DNA from: Desulfotignum sp.
GTDB taxonomy: Bacteria; Desulfobacterota; Desulfobacteria; Desulfobacterales; Desulfobacteraceae
NCBI GenBank assembly: GCA_011390335.1
Contig: JAABSO010000002.1
Location: forward strand, 151,630-215,629
Length of the DNA stretch: 64,000 bases
Direction: 5' to 3'
In this document: in pieces, positions 1 through 9,559 of the stretch
Numbering within the stretch: position 1 is the first letter of the stretch
How the letters are laid out: each line of letters starts with the position of its first letter
Made by a program: the position numbers and the translations under genes
The notes under the pieces: model-generated
What the model was told of the DNA's origin: nothing
The model's database searches: none
The model's input: only the letters and a program-made list of their open reading frames with translations

Positions 1-870
1 GATATTGTCCTGCTGGCCATGGTGGGATCTGCCGGCCTGATGCCGGCCCTGGCCGCTATTGATGCAAAAAAAGACATCGCCCTTGCCAACAAGGAAACCC
101 TGGTGATGGCCGGAGATATTGTCATGGCCAGGGCCAGGGAGAAAAAAGTTTCCATTCTTCCGGTGGACAGCGAACATTCAGCCATTTTTCAAAGTATCAT
201 GGGCAACCAGGTGCGGGATGTGAAACAGATTTTTCTCACCGCTTCAGGCGGGCCCTTCCGAAATACCCCGAAAGAAGCCTTTGCAGAGATTACCAGAGAA
301 GATGCACTGAAACATCCCAACTGGTCCATGGGGGACAAGATATCCATTGATTCCGCCACCCTCATGAACAAGGGCCTGGAACTCATCGAGGCGGTCCACC
401 TGTTTGACATCTGCCATGAAAATATTCAGGTGCTGATCCATCCCCAGAGTATTGTGCATTCCATGGTGGGATACAGGGACGGGTCTGTCATGGCCCAGAT
501 GGGGGTGCCGGACATGAAACAGGCCATTGCCTTTGCCCTTTCCCTTCCGGACCGCCTGGATCTGGACATGGGATTTCCCGATTTTGCACAAATACAGTCT
601 TTGACCTTCCATGCGCCGGATACCCTCCGGTTTCCCTCCCTGGAACTGGCCCGGGAAGCCTGCAGACAGAAAGGCAGCATGCCCGCGGTGATGAATGCGG
701 CCAATGAGGTGGCTGTTCAGGCTTTTTTAGACAGGCGGATGGGATTTGTGGATATTTTTCGCATTATTTCCGCTACCATGGCCTGCCATACCTGCATTGA
801 CAATCCAGATCTTTCAGGTATTATTGAAGCCGATCAATGGGCCCGGGCAAAAGCCGAATCCCTTATATAA
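1..870 (+). CDS. dxr: 1-deoxy-D-xylulose 5-phosphate reductoisomerase (5' truncated by window edge)
   Basis: This is the second enzyme of the MEP isoprenoid pathway: NADPH-dependent rearrangement and reduction of DXP to 2-C-methylerythritol 4-phosphate in the cytosol. The reading frame is open from base 1, so about 100 N-terminal residues including the NADPH-binding start lie outside the window; 289 residues are visible. Family signatures seen are SIDSATLMNKGLE, the active-site stretch HPQSIVHSMV with DGSVMAQMGVPDMK, and the C-terminal MNAANEVAVQAFL. The next gene, rseP, starts 16 bp after the stop. dxr-rseP is a very common pair in proteobacteria, which supports the call. Confidence 0.96.
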   Translation, partial: DIVLLAMVGSAGLMPALAAIDAKKDIALANKETLVMAGDIVMARAREKKVSILPVDSEHSAIFQSIMGNQVRDVKQIFLTASGGPFRNTPKEAFAEITREDALKHPNWSMGDKISIDSATLMNKGLELIEAVHLFDICHENIQVLIHPQSIVHSMVGYRDGSVMAQMGVPDMKQAIAFALSLPDRLDLDMGFPDFAQIQSLTFHAPDTLRFPSLELAREACRQKGSMPAVMNAANEVAVQAFLDRRMGFVDIFRIISATMACHTCIDNPDLSGIIEADQWARAKAESLI

Positions 871-886
871 AACAAGAGAGGTAAAA

Positions 887-1957
887 GTGGGTCATTCTGC
901 TGTTGCATTTGTTATTGTTATTGGTGTGCTGGTGTTCATCCATGAACTGGGCCATTTTCTGGCTGCCAGATTTTTCAAGGTGGGCGTGGATGTTTTTTCC
1001 CTGGGGTTCGGTCCCAAAATATTTAAAAAAAAACACGGCCGCACCGAGTATTGTATTTCCGCCATTCCCCTGGGGGGATATGTGAAAATGGTTGGAGAAG
1101 AACCTGGCAAGCCCCTGGATCCGGAGGATGTGCCTGTTTCATTTTCCCACAAACCTTTGTCCCATAAAAGCCTGATTGTGGCTGCCGGACCTATGTTTAA
1201 TTTTTTTCTGGCCATTTTTATCTTTTATGTGCTGTACCAGTTTTCCGGCATTTATCTGGCAAAGCCTGTCATCGGCGAGGTGCTGGACAACACCCCGGCA
1301 CAGCAGGCAGGGCTTATGCCCGGTGATGTCATCCAAACCATTGACGGAAAACAGATCCAGTCATTTGAAGACATTACCCAGATAGTCACCACCTCACAGG
1401 GTCAGACCATGCAGATCCAGGTGAACCGGGAGGGCCGGCCTGTTCGCCTGTCTATTACCCCCAAAAAAAGCCAGGCAAAAAATGTGTTCCAGGAAACCGT
1501 GGACCGGTATGTCATCGGCATCAAAAGCACAGGTGATGTGTTCCACAAATCTTTGAACCCGTTTCAGGCCATGGGCCGTTCCATCTCCGATACAGCCGGG
1601 CTGGTGAAATTGACCATTGTCTCTGTTGGTAAAATGATCTCCGGGAGCCTGTCCGCGAACAACCTGGGAGGCCCCATCATGATCGCACAGATGGCAGGAG
1701 AGCAGGCCAAAGCCGGAGCAGTGAATTTTGCCTGGTTCATTGCCCTGTTGTCCGTCAACTTAGGGATCATCAATCTGTTTCCCATACCGGTTCTGGATGG
1801 GGGACATCTGATGTTTTTCGGCATTGAGGCGGTTACTGGAAAAAGTGTGAGCGAAAAACTGCGGGAAAAAATGATCCAGTTCGGGGCAGCCATTCTGGTG
1901 GCACTGATGGTCTTTGTTTTTTACAATGACATTTTACGGATTTTCAGTGGTGAATAA
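887..1957 (+). CDS. rseP: RIP metalloprotease RseP (site-2 protease)
   Basis: Inner-membrane zinc metalloprotease that cleaves transmembrane segments, classically the anti-sigma-E factor. The zinc-binding HELGH motif is at residues 19-23 within the first membrane segment. One PDZ domain follows (roughly residues 125-210), and the third metal-ligand motif, NLFPIPVLDGGH, sits near residue 300 before the last membrane helix. At 356 residues it is shorter than the E. coli enzyme, which has two PDZ domains; single-PDZ forms are common elsewhere. I chose the GTG at 887 because AGAGAGG lies just upstream and the protein then begins directly with the catalytic helix. An in-frame extension to 746 would run deep into dxr. 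Confidence 0.95.
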   Translation: MGHSAVAFVIVIGVLVFIHELGHFLAARFFKVGVDVFSLGFGPKIFKKKHGRTEYCISAIPLGGYVKMVGEEPGKPLDPEDVPVSFSHKPLSHKSLIVAAGPMFNFFLAIFIFYVLYQFSGIYLAKPVIGEVLDNTPAQQAGLMPGDVIQTIDGKQIQSFEDITQIVTTSQGQTMQIQVNREGRPVRLSITPKKSQAKNVFQETVDRYVIGIKSTGDVFHKSLNPFQAMGRSISDTAGLVKLTIVSVGKMISGSLSANNLGGPIMIAQMAGEQAKAGAVNFAWFIALLSVNLGIINLFPIPVLDGGHLMFFGIEAVTGKSVSEKLREKMIQFGAAILVALMVFVFYNDILRIFSGE

Positions 1958-1958
1958 G

Positions 1959-4900
1959 ATGATGTATACTATTGAAACAGCATTAAAACAGGAGCTGCGG
2001 GATGCAGAAGCTTCTGCCCTCATCAAAAAAGCCGGCACCTATTTTTGTATTCCTGTTCAGTCGGCGCGCAGTATCCATTTGGTGACCATTGAGGCAGACC
2101 TTACCAAAGATGACCTGGAGCGGGTGCAAAAGGAAATTTTCACCAATCCGGTGACCCGGATATCATCTTTAGCGCCTCTGGATATCTCTTTTGACTGGTG
2201 CATCTGGATCGGGTTCAGGCCCGGGGTAAAAGACAATCCCGGCGACACTGCCATGGAGGCTGTCGCAGATCTGCTGGGCAGGCCGTTCAAACCGGATGAA
2301 GGTATTTATACCTCCCGGCGCTATTGCCTGAAAGGGGCGGATCTGACCCGTCAGGATGTGGAAAAAATAGCACAGGAACTGCTGTCCAACCCCATTATCC
2401 AGCGGTATAAAATTTTTTCCCGTGATCAGTGGGATCCAAAAAAAGGGGCTGATGTCAAACCGGCCCGGGTGATTTTGGACCACATTCCCTGTTTTGATTT
2501 TATTGACATTGCGTCAGACCAGACCCTGTCACAGATCAGTGACCAGCGGAATCTTGCCCTGAATGCCAGGGATATTCCCATTATCAGAAACTATTTTCTG
2601 GATCCCGGTGTGCTGGCCCAGCGGCGGAAAATGGGGTTGTCCAAACCCACGGATGTGGAGCTGGAATACATCTCCCAGGCAAGAAGCGATCATTGCAACC
2701 ACAATACCTTCAATGGTATCTTCCGATACATGGATGTGCTGTCCGGGGAGAAGACCATTGAAAATTCTTTGTTCAAAACCTATATCCAGCAGCCCACCCT
2801 GGCTTTGAAGGAAAAAAAAGACTGGGTGGTGTCCGTACTCTGGGACAATGCCGGTGTGGGAGAGTTTGACGAACAAAACAATTATGTGGTCACCGGTGAA
2901 ACCCATAACTCCCCATCCAACATGGAAGCTTATGGCGGGGCCATCACCGGCATTGTGGGCGTGTACAGAGACCCCATGGGAACAGGTCTGGGATCCAGGC
3001 TGTTCATGGGCAGTTTCGGGTTTTGTGTGGGGGATATTACCTATGACGGCCCCCTGAAACCGCCCCTGCACCCCAGGCGCCTGTTGGACGGGGTGGTCGA
3101 AGGGGTCAAGGACGGGGGCAACAAGAGCGGGGTTCCCACCACATTCGGCCAGACCCTGTTTGATGCGGGTTACATGGGCAAAAGTCTGGTTTTTGTAACA
3201 GCCCTGGGCATCATGCCCAAACAGGTTGCGGGCAGACCCAGCCATGAAAAGAAAACCTCTCCCGGGGATCTGATCATCATGAGTGGCGGCCGTGTGGGCA
3301 AAGACGGTATCCACGGGGTGACCGCTTCCTCGGAAAGTTATTCAGAAAATACCCCGGCCGGCCATGTACAGATCGGAGACCCCTATACCCAGAAAAAAAT
3401 GCATGATTTTCTTCTTGTGTGCCGGGATGAAGGCCTTATCCAGTTCATTACCGATAACGGCGGGGGCGGGTTGTCTTCTTCCATCGGTGAAACCGCAATG
3501 ATATCCAACGGGTGTCTGGTGCACCTGGACAGGGTACCCTTGAAATATGAAGGACTGGATATGTGGGAAATCTGGGTGTCTGAATCCCAGGAGCGCATGA
3601 CCATTGCCGTTACACCGGCAGATCTGGACCGTTTCATGGCACTCTCAAAGGAGCATGGGGTGGAAAGCACGGTGATCGGTGAATATACCGACTCCGGCAA
3701 ACTGCACATAACATACAAAGAAAAAACCTGTGCCTATGTGGACATGGATCTTTTAGACAAGGGATTTCCCGCCTGGGAATTTGATGCTGTCTGGCTGCCG
3801 CCTGAAACCCGGGGGCTTTTTGAACCGGTGATCCGTGCCCCCAAAGATTTTAATGCCCTGATGACCGCCATGCTGGCGCGGCCCAATATCTGTTCCAAGG
3901 AATGGATCATCCGCCAGTATGACCATGAAGTCCAGGGGGGGTCGGTCATCAAACCCCTGGTGGGGGTGAACCGCAATATCCCGTCTGACGCGTCTGTTAC
4001 CCGGCCGGTGCTCACCAGCAAAAAGGGCCTTGCTTTTTCTCAGACCCTTCTGCCCTGGTATTCCAAAATTGATGCATACCATATGATGACCTGCACCATT
4101 GATGAAGCAGTACGTAGGCTCATTGCCGTGGGCGGCAGTTTTGCCCATATCGGGGGGGTGGATAATTTCTGCTGGCCCAACATTGCGTATGATGCCCGGA
4201 CCAATCCTGACGGCACTTTTAAGGCGGCCCAGCTGGTAAGGGCCTGCCGGGCATTGAAAGATGCCTGTGTGGCCTATGAGATTCCATTGTTGTCCGGCAA
4301 AGACTCCATGTATGTGGACGGCCATCTGGAAGGAGCATTCGGAGAGCGCGTCAAGGTATCGGCTCTGGAAACGGTGCAGTTTTCAGCCACATCCGTGATT
4401 GCGGATGTGGTGCGCTGCCAGACCCTGGATCCCAAGGCGGCCGGGGATTATATCTATGTGGCCGGCATCACCAAAAATGAACTGGGGGCTTCGGAATACT
4501 ATGACATGTTCGGCAAAACAGGACGAAATGTTCCACAGGTGATTTTTGCCGCAAACAAAATTTTGTACAAAGCTGTGGAAAAAGCCATCTGCCTGGAAAT
4601 ACCGGCATCCTGCCACGGGGTTGCCCGGGGGGGGATCGGGGTCCACCTGGCCCTTATGACCATGGCCGGAGGGCTTGGCATGGATATCGACCTGTCATGT
4701 GTGCCCTCTGATGCACAGGACCTGCCGGACGAGGTATTGCTGTTTTCTGAATCTGCCGGCAGGTTTTTACTGACCATGGCGCCTGACCAGGCACTGGTGT
4801 TTGAAAAGCTGTGCAGGGGCCTGGCCGTTCGCCGCGTGGGCACGGTGACAACACAAAATGACAGCCTGAAAATAAAAGGCATCCAGGGAGATTCCATTGT

Positions 4901-4961
4901 GGACCTGTCCGGCAAAGCCCTGGCCGATGCCTTTAACAAACCCTTTGGAGACATGATATGA
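1959..4961 (+). CDS. purL: Phosphoribosylformylglycinamidine synthase with N-terminal PurS-like region (PurS-PurL fusion)
   Basis: ATP-dependent FGAM synthase of de novo purine synthesis, about 1000 residues. The N-terminal ~180 residues hold two PurS-like modules. The second contains RPGVKD and the helix ADLTRQDVEKIAQELLSNP; the first repeats a similar helix, ADLTKDDLERVQKEIFTNP. The PurL core follows, with ARSDHCNHNTF, TGETHNSPSN and a C-terminal half containing CHGVARGGIGVHLAL. The glutaminase domain that ends E. coli-type large PurL is absent and is supplied by the next gene, which overlaps by an ATGA. It starts immediately after rseP. The start could be ATG 1959, ATG 1962 or GTG 1950; none has a strong Shine-Dalgarno sequence, so translational coupling to rseP is plausible. 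Confidence 0.93.
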   Translation: MMYTIETALKQELRDAEASALIKKAGTYFCIPVQSARSIHLVTIEADLTKDDLERVQKEIFTNPVTRISSLAPLDISFDWCIWIGFRPGVKDNPGDTAMEAVADLLGRPFKPDEGIYTSRRYCLKGADLTRQDVEKIAQELLSNPIIQRYKIFSRDQWDPKKGADVKPARVILDHIPCFDFIDIASDQTLSQISDQRNLALNARDIPIIRNYFLDPGVLAQRRKMGLSKPTDVELEYISQARSDHCNHNTFNGIFRYMDVLSGEKTIENSLFKTYIQQPTLALKEKKDWVVSVLWDNAGVGEFDEQNNYVVTGETHNSPSNMEAYGGAITGIVGVYRDPMGTGLGSRLFMGSFGFCVGDITYDGPLKPPLHPRRLLDGVVEGVKDGGNKSGVPTTFGQTLFDAGYMGKSLVFVTALGIMPKQVAGRPSHEKKTSPGDLIIMSGGRVGKDGIHGVTASSESYSENTPAGHVQIGDPYTQKKMHDFLLVCRDEGLIQFITDNGGGGLSSSIGETAMISNGCLVHLDRVPLKYEGLDMWEIWVSESQERMTIAVTPADLDRFMALSKEHGVESTVIGEYTDSGKLHITYKEKTCAYVDMDLLDKGFPAWEFDAVWLPPETRGLFEPVIRAPKDFNALMTAMLARPNICSKEWIIRQYDHEVQGGSVIKPLVGVNRNIPSDASVTRPVLTSKKGLAFSQTLLPWYSKIDAYHMMTCTIDEAVRRLIAVGGSFAHIGGVDNFCWPNIAYDARTNPDGTFKAAQLVRACRALKDACVAYEIPLLSGKDSMYVDGHLEGAFGERVKVSALETVQFSATSVIADVVRCQTLDPKAAGDYIYVAGITKNELGASEYYDMFGKTGRNVPQVIFAANKILYKAVEKAICLEIPASCHGVARGGIGVHLALMTMAGGLGMDIDLSCVPSDAQDLPDEVLLFSESAGRFLLTMAPDQALVFEKLCRGLAVRRVGTVTTQNDSLKIKGIQGDSIVDLSGKALADAFNKPFGDMI

Positions 4962-5782
4962 GACAGGTGAAGGCATTGATTCTAACCGGTTTCGGACTGA
5001 ACTGTGACAATGAAACCGCCCTGGCCTTTGAACTGGCAGGGGCCCAATCCCACAGGGTTCATATCAATGCAGTGATTGCCGGAAAAGTCAGGCTATCAGA
5101 TTTTCATATCCTGGCGTTCGGCGGCGGTTTTTCCTGGGGGGATGACCACGGGGCCGGGGTGATCCAGGCAGTGAAGCTTAAAAACCACATCGGCGAGGAT
5201 CTGCTGTCCTTTGTGGCAGCGGGAAAACTGGTCATCGGTATCTGCAACGGATTCCAGGCCCTGGTGAACTTAGGGCTTCTGCCCGGACTGGACAAAGAGT
5301 ATACCAGACGGTCGGTGGCCATCACCTATAATGACTGCGGCAGCTTCAGGGACCAGTGGGTGCACCTGACGGCTGCCCCCAAAAGTCCGTGCGTGTTTAC
5401 AAAAGGCATACAAGCCGCAGAATTTCCCGTACGCCATGGGGAAGGAAAATTCATTGCAGACCCGGATGTGGTATCCGCCCTGTTCGCTAACCGTCAGGTG
5501 GTGTTCCAGTATGCAGATGAAAATGCACACCCGGCCGAAGGGGTGTTTCCTTTGAATCCCAACGGATCAGTGCAGGACATAGCCGGTATCTGTGATCCCA
5601 CAGGAAAAGTGTTCGGGCTCATGCCCCATCCTGAAGCCTATAACCATGTGACCAACCATCCGGACTGGACCAGGCACAAACAAATGCAAAAGCGCCTGAA
5701 CAAACCTTTTGATACCAAAGACACATCAGGCATCCAATTGTTTCGCAATGGTGTGGACTACATCCGGGAAAGGTTTTTTTAA
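4958..5782 (+). CDS. purQ: Phosphoribosylformylglycinamidine synthase, glutaminase subunit
   Basis: Class I glutamine amidotransferase that feeds ammonia to PurL. The nucleophile is Cys96 in GICNGFQALVNLG, and the His/Glu pair is in the C-terminal GLMPHPEAY. At 274 residues it is longer than Bacillus-type PurQ (~230) and resembles the C-terminal glutaminase domain of large single-chain PurL (for example GFGLNCDNET at the N-terminus). Its ATG overlaps the purL stop as ATGA, implying translational coupling and 1:1 production. It reads as the separated last domain of a large PurL. Confidence 0.93.
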   Translation: MRQVKALILTGFGLNCDNETALAFELAGAQSHRVHINAVIAGKVRLSDFHILAFGGGFSWGDDHGAGVIQAVKLKNHIGEDLLSFVAAGKLVIGICNGFQALVNLGLLPGLDKEYTRRSVAITYNDCGSFRDQWVHLTAAPKSPCVFTKGIQAAEFPVRHGEGKFIADPDVVSALFANRQVVFQYADENAHPAEGVFPLNPNGSVQDIAGICDPTGKVFGLMPHPEAYNHVTNHPDWTRHKQMQKRLNKPFDTKDTSGIQLFRNGVDYIRERFF

Positions 5783-5787
5783 TTACC

Positions 5788-6483
5788 ATGCTGGGAACCA
5801 TAGTCAACTGCCTGGCCATTATCGCCGGCAGCCTGGTGGGTCTTTTGTTTAAAAACGGTATTCCGGAGCGCTACAACAAGACCGTGATGCAGGGTATCGG
5901 ACTGGCCGTGCTCCTGGTGGGTTTTAAAACCGCCATGGTCACAGATGATCTGCTGGTGGTCATCATCTCTTTGGCAACAGGTGCCCTGGTGGGGGAATGG
6001 GTCGGCATTGAGGACTGGCTGGGCCGGCTGGGAAAATTTCTGGGACAGAAATTTTCCAAAGGGTCAGGCGGGTTTGCCCAGGGATTTGTCACTGCATCCC
6101 TGATGTATTGTGTGGGGTCCATGGCCATTGTCGGCGCCCTTGAGAGCGGGTTATCCGGTAATCATGCCACCTTGTTTGCCAAATCCTGCCTGGATGGTAT
6201 TGTGAGTATTATTTTAAGCTCCTCTCTGGGAATAGGGGTTGTTTTCTCTGCCGTTCCGGTGCTGATCTACCAGGGATCTATAACCCTGCTGGCATCGGTG
6301 CTCAAACCTTTGCTGGTGCCGGCGGTTGTTGCCCAGATGTCGGGTGTGGGCGGTCTTTTGATCCTGGGCATCGGCATGAACATGCTCCGGGAACAAAAGA
6401 TCAAGGTGGGCAATCTGCTGCCGGCAATTTTTATCCCCTTGGTGTGGTTTGTTATGCAGGGATTGTTCACACGCTTTTTTTAA
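5788..6483 (+). CDS. DUF554 family integral membrane protein
   Basis: Predicted inner-membrane protein of 231 residues with about six or seven hydrophobic segments. The N-terminal LGTIVNCLAIIAGSLVG and the internal TASLMYCVGSMAIVGALESG match the DUF554 (YdfK/YqgA-like) family, whose function is unknown. It begins only 5 bp after purQ, so it probably belongs to the same transcript, although no link to purine synthesis is evident. A transport role is often guessed for this family but nothing here proves it. Confidence 0.85.
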   Translation: MLGTIVNCLAIIAGSLVGLLFKNGIPERYNKTVMQGIGLAVLLVGFKTAMVTDDLLVVIISLATGALVGEWVGIEDWLGRLGKFLGQKFSKGSGGFAQGFVTASLMYCVGSMAIVGALESGLSGNHATLFAKSCLDGIVSIILSSSLGIGVVFSAVPVLIYQGSITLLASVLKPLLVPAVVAQMSGVGGLLILGIGMNMLREQKIKVGNLLPAIFIPLVWFVMQGLFTRFF

Positions 6484-6571
6484 AATATCCTGTCCGGGCC
6501 GAAGCCCCATGACCTTATCCTGATAGGGATACGCCTGGAAAATAACGCAGGGATACGTCAGGAAAAATAAA

Positions 6572-7459
6572 ATGTCCATGAAAAACAGTCTGCTCTATGT
6601 GGTGACCATCATCATCTGGGGATCCACCTGGATCGGTATCAAATTTCAGCTGGGTGCGGTGGATCCCATGGTATCGGTGGTGTACCGGTTTGCCCTGTCT
6701 GCAGTGCTCCTGATGCTGTTCTGCAGAATACGCGGCCTTTCCCTGAAATTTTCCGTAAAAGAGCATACGTTCATGGCTTTGCTGGGACTGCTTTTGTTTT
6801 CGGTCAATTACTGGCTGGTATATGTGGCTGAGGTGTATCTGACCTCCGGACTTGTGGCGGTATTGTTTTCATCCATTGTGTTTATGAATATTGCCAACGG
6901 TGCCTTTTTTCTGGGCACACCGGTGGAGAAGAAAATGATATTCGGTGCAGTTGCCGGCATCCTGGGGATCGGTTTGATCTTCATGCATGAAATAGAAACC
7001 TTTGATCTTACGGACAAAAGCCTTATGGGCATAGCCTTTGGCTTTACCAGTGTGCTGCTGGCATCTTTCGGCAATATCACTTCCGCCAGAAATTCCAGAA
7101 ACAAAATTCCGGTGCTCCAGGCCAATGCATTCGGCATGGGATACGGAGCCCTGGCCCTGGCGGTTCTGGCTCTGGGACTTGGCAAGGATTTTACCTTTTC
7201 TTTTACCCTGCCCTATGTCACCTCCCTGGTATACCTGGCGGTTTTCGGTTCCATCATCGCATTCACAAGCTATCTGACCCTCATCAGTTCTATAGGTGCT
7301 GACAAAGCCTCTTACAGCATCATGGTGGTACCGGTGGTGGCTTTGATCATCTCATCTGTTTTTGAAGGATATGTCTGGAGCCTTTCCGCCATTGTCGGGC
7401 TTGTCCTGGTGATAGCGGGCAATTTTCTGGCCCTGCACAGGCGATCGGCTCCTTCCTGA
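6572..7459 (+). CDS. EamA/DMT superfamily transporter
   Basis: Drug/metabolite transporter of 295 residues with roughly ten transmembrane helices arranged as two EamA repeats. The first begins with YVVTIIIWGSTWIGIKF; the second starts near residue 150. Such proteins usually export amino acids or other small metabolites, but the substrate cannot be read from sequence. The ATG at 6572 is preceded by AGGA at 6560-6563. The leader contains a 24-bp-period near-repeat of AGGGATACG (6525 and 6549). Confidence 0.9.
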   Translation: MSMKNSLLYVVTIIIWGSTWIGIKFQLGAVDPMVSVVYRFALSAVLLMLFCRIRGLSLKFSVKEHTFMALLGLLLFSVNYWLVYVAEVYLTSGLVAVLFSSIVFMNIANGAFFLGTPVEKKMIFGAVAGILGIGLIFMHEIETFDLTDKSLMGIAFGFTSVLLASFGNITSARNSRNKIPVLQANAFGMGYGALALAVLALGLGKDFTFSFTLPYVTSLVYLAVFGSIIAFTSYLTLISSIGADKASYSIMVVPVVALIISSVFEGYVWSLSAIVGLVLVIAGNFLALHRRSAPS

Positions 7460-7539
7460 TCACACCCGTTGTTGCTTGGCTTTTTTCATGGGATGGCCCT
7501 GCACCATCTGACAAACCCGTTGCAACAGCCAGGGGTTAT

Positions 7540-7890
7540 GTGGTATCTATCTGTGTTATGAAACAATATGTCATAGATGGGCTGCGGCCGGAAGACTACC
7601 TGCAACTCAAAGATTACCTGGACCGCCATACCGAAGCTGCCGGCATTGTCGGTATCTACTGGCTGGTCCTGGAAACGGCACTGCTGACACCTTTGCAGGC
7701 AGATCACCGGGACTGCGCGCCCCACGTATTTGCCCTGAAACTGGAACAAACCTCTCTGGCCTGTGAACTGCTGGTCAGAACAAAAAAAAATATACGGTGC
7801 GATTGTATGGCCTATGCCACAAAAAAGCAGCGCAGCTGGTTGATGGACCAGACCGATGCCATCCTGGAAATGCTGGCCATCCGCATATGA
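7540..7890 (+). CDS. Conserved-looking hypothetical protein upstream of RNase J
   Basis: I do not recognise this family. The protein is about 110-116 residues, soluble and mixed alpha/beta, with LRPEDYLQLKDYLDRH near the N-terminus and Cys residues at CDCMAY. The GTG at 7540 has AGGGG four bases upstream; ATG 7558 is an alternative without a nearby ribosome-binding site. It ends 19 bp before the RNase J start and is on the same strand, so it is likely co-transcribed. No signal peptide or membrane segment is seen. An RNA-related function would be only guilt by association. Confidence 0.65.
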   Translation: MVSICVMKQYVIDGLRPEDYLQLKDYLDRHTEAAGIVGIYWLVLETALLTPLQADHRDCAPHVFALKLEQTSLACELLVRTKKNIRCDCMAYATKKQRSWLMDQTDAILEMLAIRI

Positions 7891-7909
7891 GTGTAGTTTT
7901 GGAAAAATC

Positions 7910-9559
7910 ATGCTGAAAGTAATACCGCTGGGAGGCTTGGGAGAGATCGGCCTGAACATGATGGTGGTGGAATATGAAAATGTCATGTTCATCATAGATG
8001 CCGGCCTCATGTTCCCGGAAGACTATATGCTGGGAGTGGATATCGTTATCCCGGCCATGAACTATATCCGGGAAAATCGGCACAAGATCCACGGCATCAT
8101 CCTCACCCATGCCCATGAAGACCATATCGGGGCCCTGCCCTATCTGTTGCGGGAAATTCGGATACCGGTGTACGGCACCGCCTTTACTCTGGGGATAGTC
8201 AGGAACAAACTGGTGGAATTTGAACTCAACGCCCATGTGGATCTCAACCTGGTCAGTCCCGGGGAAACCCTGTTCATAGAGCCTTTTGCCATTGAATTTA
8301 TCCGGGTGAGCCATTCCACCATTGACGGGGTGGGGCTTGCCATCCAGACGCCGGAGGGCCTGGTGATCCACACCGGGGATTTCCGCATCAGCCACAATAC
8401 CGATCCCATGAAAAACACAGACCTGTCCTCTTTTGCCAGGTATGGAGAAAAGGGCGTGCTCGCCCTGTTCTCCGACTCCACCAATGTGGAGGTGGAAGGC
8501 TATACCATGTCTGAGCAGGAGGTGGCAAAAAATCTGGGTAAGGTTATTTTTGCCGCCCAGGGACGGGTGATCGTTACCCTGTTTGCCTCCAATGTATTTA
8601 GGATCCAGCAGGTCATCGATATTGCCGTTAAAAACGGGCGAAAGGTGGTGTTCAACGGCAGGTCTATGGAGCAGAACATCGCTGTGGCAGACAAACTCGG
8701 ACACATCTCCTGTCCGCCGGACACCATTGTCGATATCAAACAGATCCGCAACCTGCCCGATTCCAAGGTACTGATCATTACCACCGGCAGCCAGGGAGAG
8801 CCCATGTCCGCCCTGGTCCGCATGGCATCCGGACTGCACAAGCACATCAGAATCAAAAAAGGTGACAGTGTTATCCTGTCTTCCAAGCACATTCCGGGCA
8901 ATGAAAAAGCCATTGCCAATATCATCAACAAACTCTACCGCAGGGGTGCGGACGTGATATATTCCAAGGCGGCGGAAATCCATGCCTCAGGCCATGCCCA
9001 CCAGGAAGAGCTCAAGCTCATGCTCACCCTGACCAAACCTAAGTATTTTATCCCTATTCACGGGGAATACAGGCATCTGGTGGTCCATGCCAGGCTGGCG
9101 GAAAAGATGGGACTGCCCCGGGAAAATGTGCTTGTTGCCGAGGACGGCAAGGTGATCGCCTTTGATGACACCGGGGGCCGCATCGATGGCCAGGTGCAGA
9201 CAGGGCGTGTTCTGGTGGACGGCAAGGGCATCGGAGATGTGGGCAGAAGCGTGCTCAAGGAGCGCCGGGAGCTTTCCGAAGGCGGCCTTGTGGTGGTGAC
9301 CATGATTATTGACGAAGAAACCGGTGTGGTCCTGTACGGTCCGGAACTGATTTCCAAGGGATTTGTATTTGATTCAGCCACCGGTCACCTGGTGGATGAT
9401 GCCCAGTGTGTCATTCTTGAAATTGTGGAAGAGATTGAGGCGGGATGTGATTCCCGGGTGGAATTGATCAGAACCCGCCTCAAAAAAGCCTTGAAACAGT
9501 ACTTTGCTTATACCATCAACCGCAGACCCCTTATTGTGCCCATAATTATTGAAGTATGA
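7910..9559 (+). CDS. rnj: Ribonuclease J (metallo-beta-lactamase/beta-CASP ribonuclease)
   Basis: Combined endo- and 5'-3' exoribonuclease involved in mRNA decay and rRNA maturation. The metallo-beta-lactamase motif HAHEDH is at residues 67-72, followed by HTGDFRI, the beta-CASP insert beginning with LFSDSTNVE, and the C-terminal HASGHAHQEELKLML and IPIHGEYRHL motifs typical of RNase J. Length is 549 residues, normal for the family. ATG 7910 is preceded by GGA and gives the canonical start LKVIPLGGLGEIGLN. Its stop overlaps the ftsK start (ATGA). Confidence 0.95.
   Translation: MLKVIPLGGLGEIGLNMMVVEYENVMFIIDAGLMFPEDYMLGVDIVIPAMNYIRENRHKIHGIILTHAHEDHIGALPYLLREIRIPVYGTAFTLGIVRNKLVEFELNAHVDLNLVSPGETLFIEPFAIEFIRVSHSTIDGVGLAIQTPEGLVIHTGDFRISHNTDPMKNTDLSSFARYGEKGVLALFSDSTNVEVEGYTMSEQEVAKNLGKVIFAAQGRVIVTLFASNVFRIQQVIDIAVKNGRKVVFNGRSMEQNIAVADKLGHISCPPDTIVDIKQIRNLPDSKVLIITTGSQGEPMSALVRMASGLHKHIRIKKGDSVILSSKHIPGNEKAIANIINKLYRRGADVIYSKAAEIHASGHAHQEELKLMLTLTKPKYFIPIHGEYRHLVVHARLAEKMGLPRENVLVAEDGKVIAFDDTGGRIDGQVQTGRVLVDGKGIGDVGRSVLKERRELSEGGLVVVTMIIDEETGVVLYGPELISKGFVFDSATGHLVDDAQCVILEIVEEIEAGCDSRVELIRTRLKKALKQYFAYTINRRPLIVPIIIEV

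Noticed and set aside
7775..8983. 402-residue open frame opposite RNase J
   Set aside because: Antisense shadow of a strongly conserved gene; His/Gly-rich composition typical of reverse-frame artefacts.
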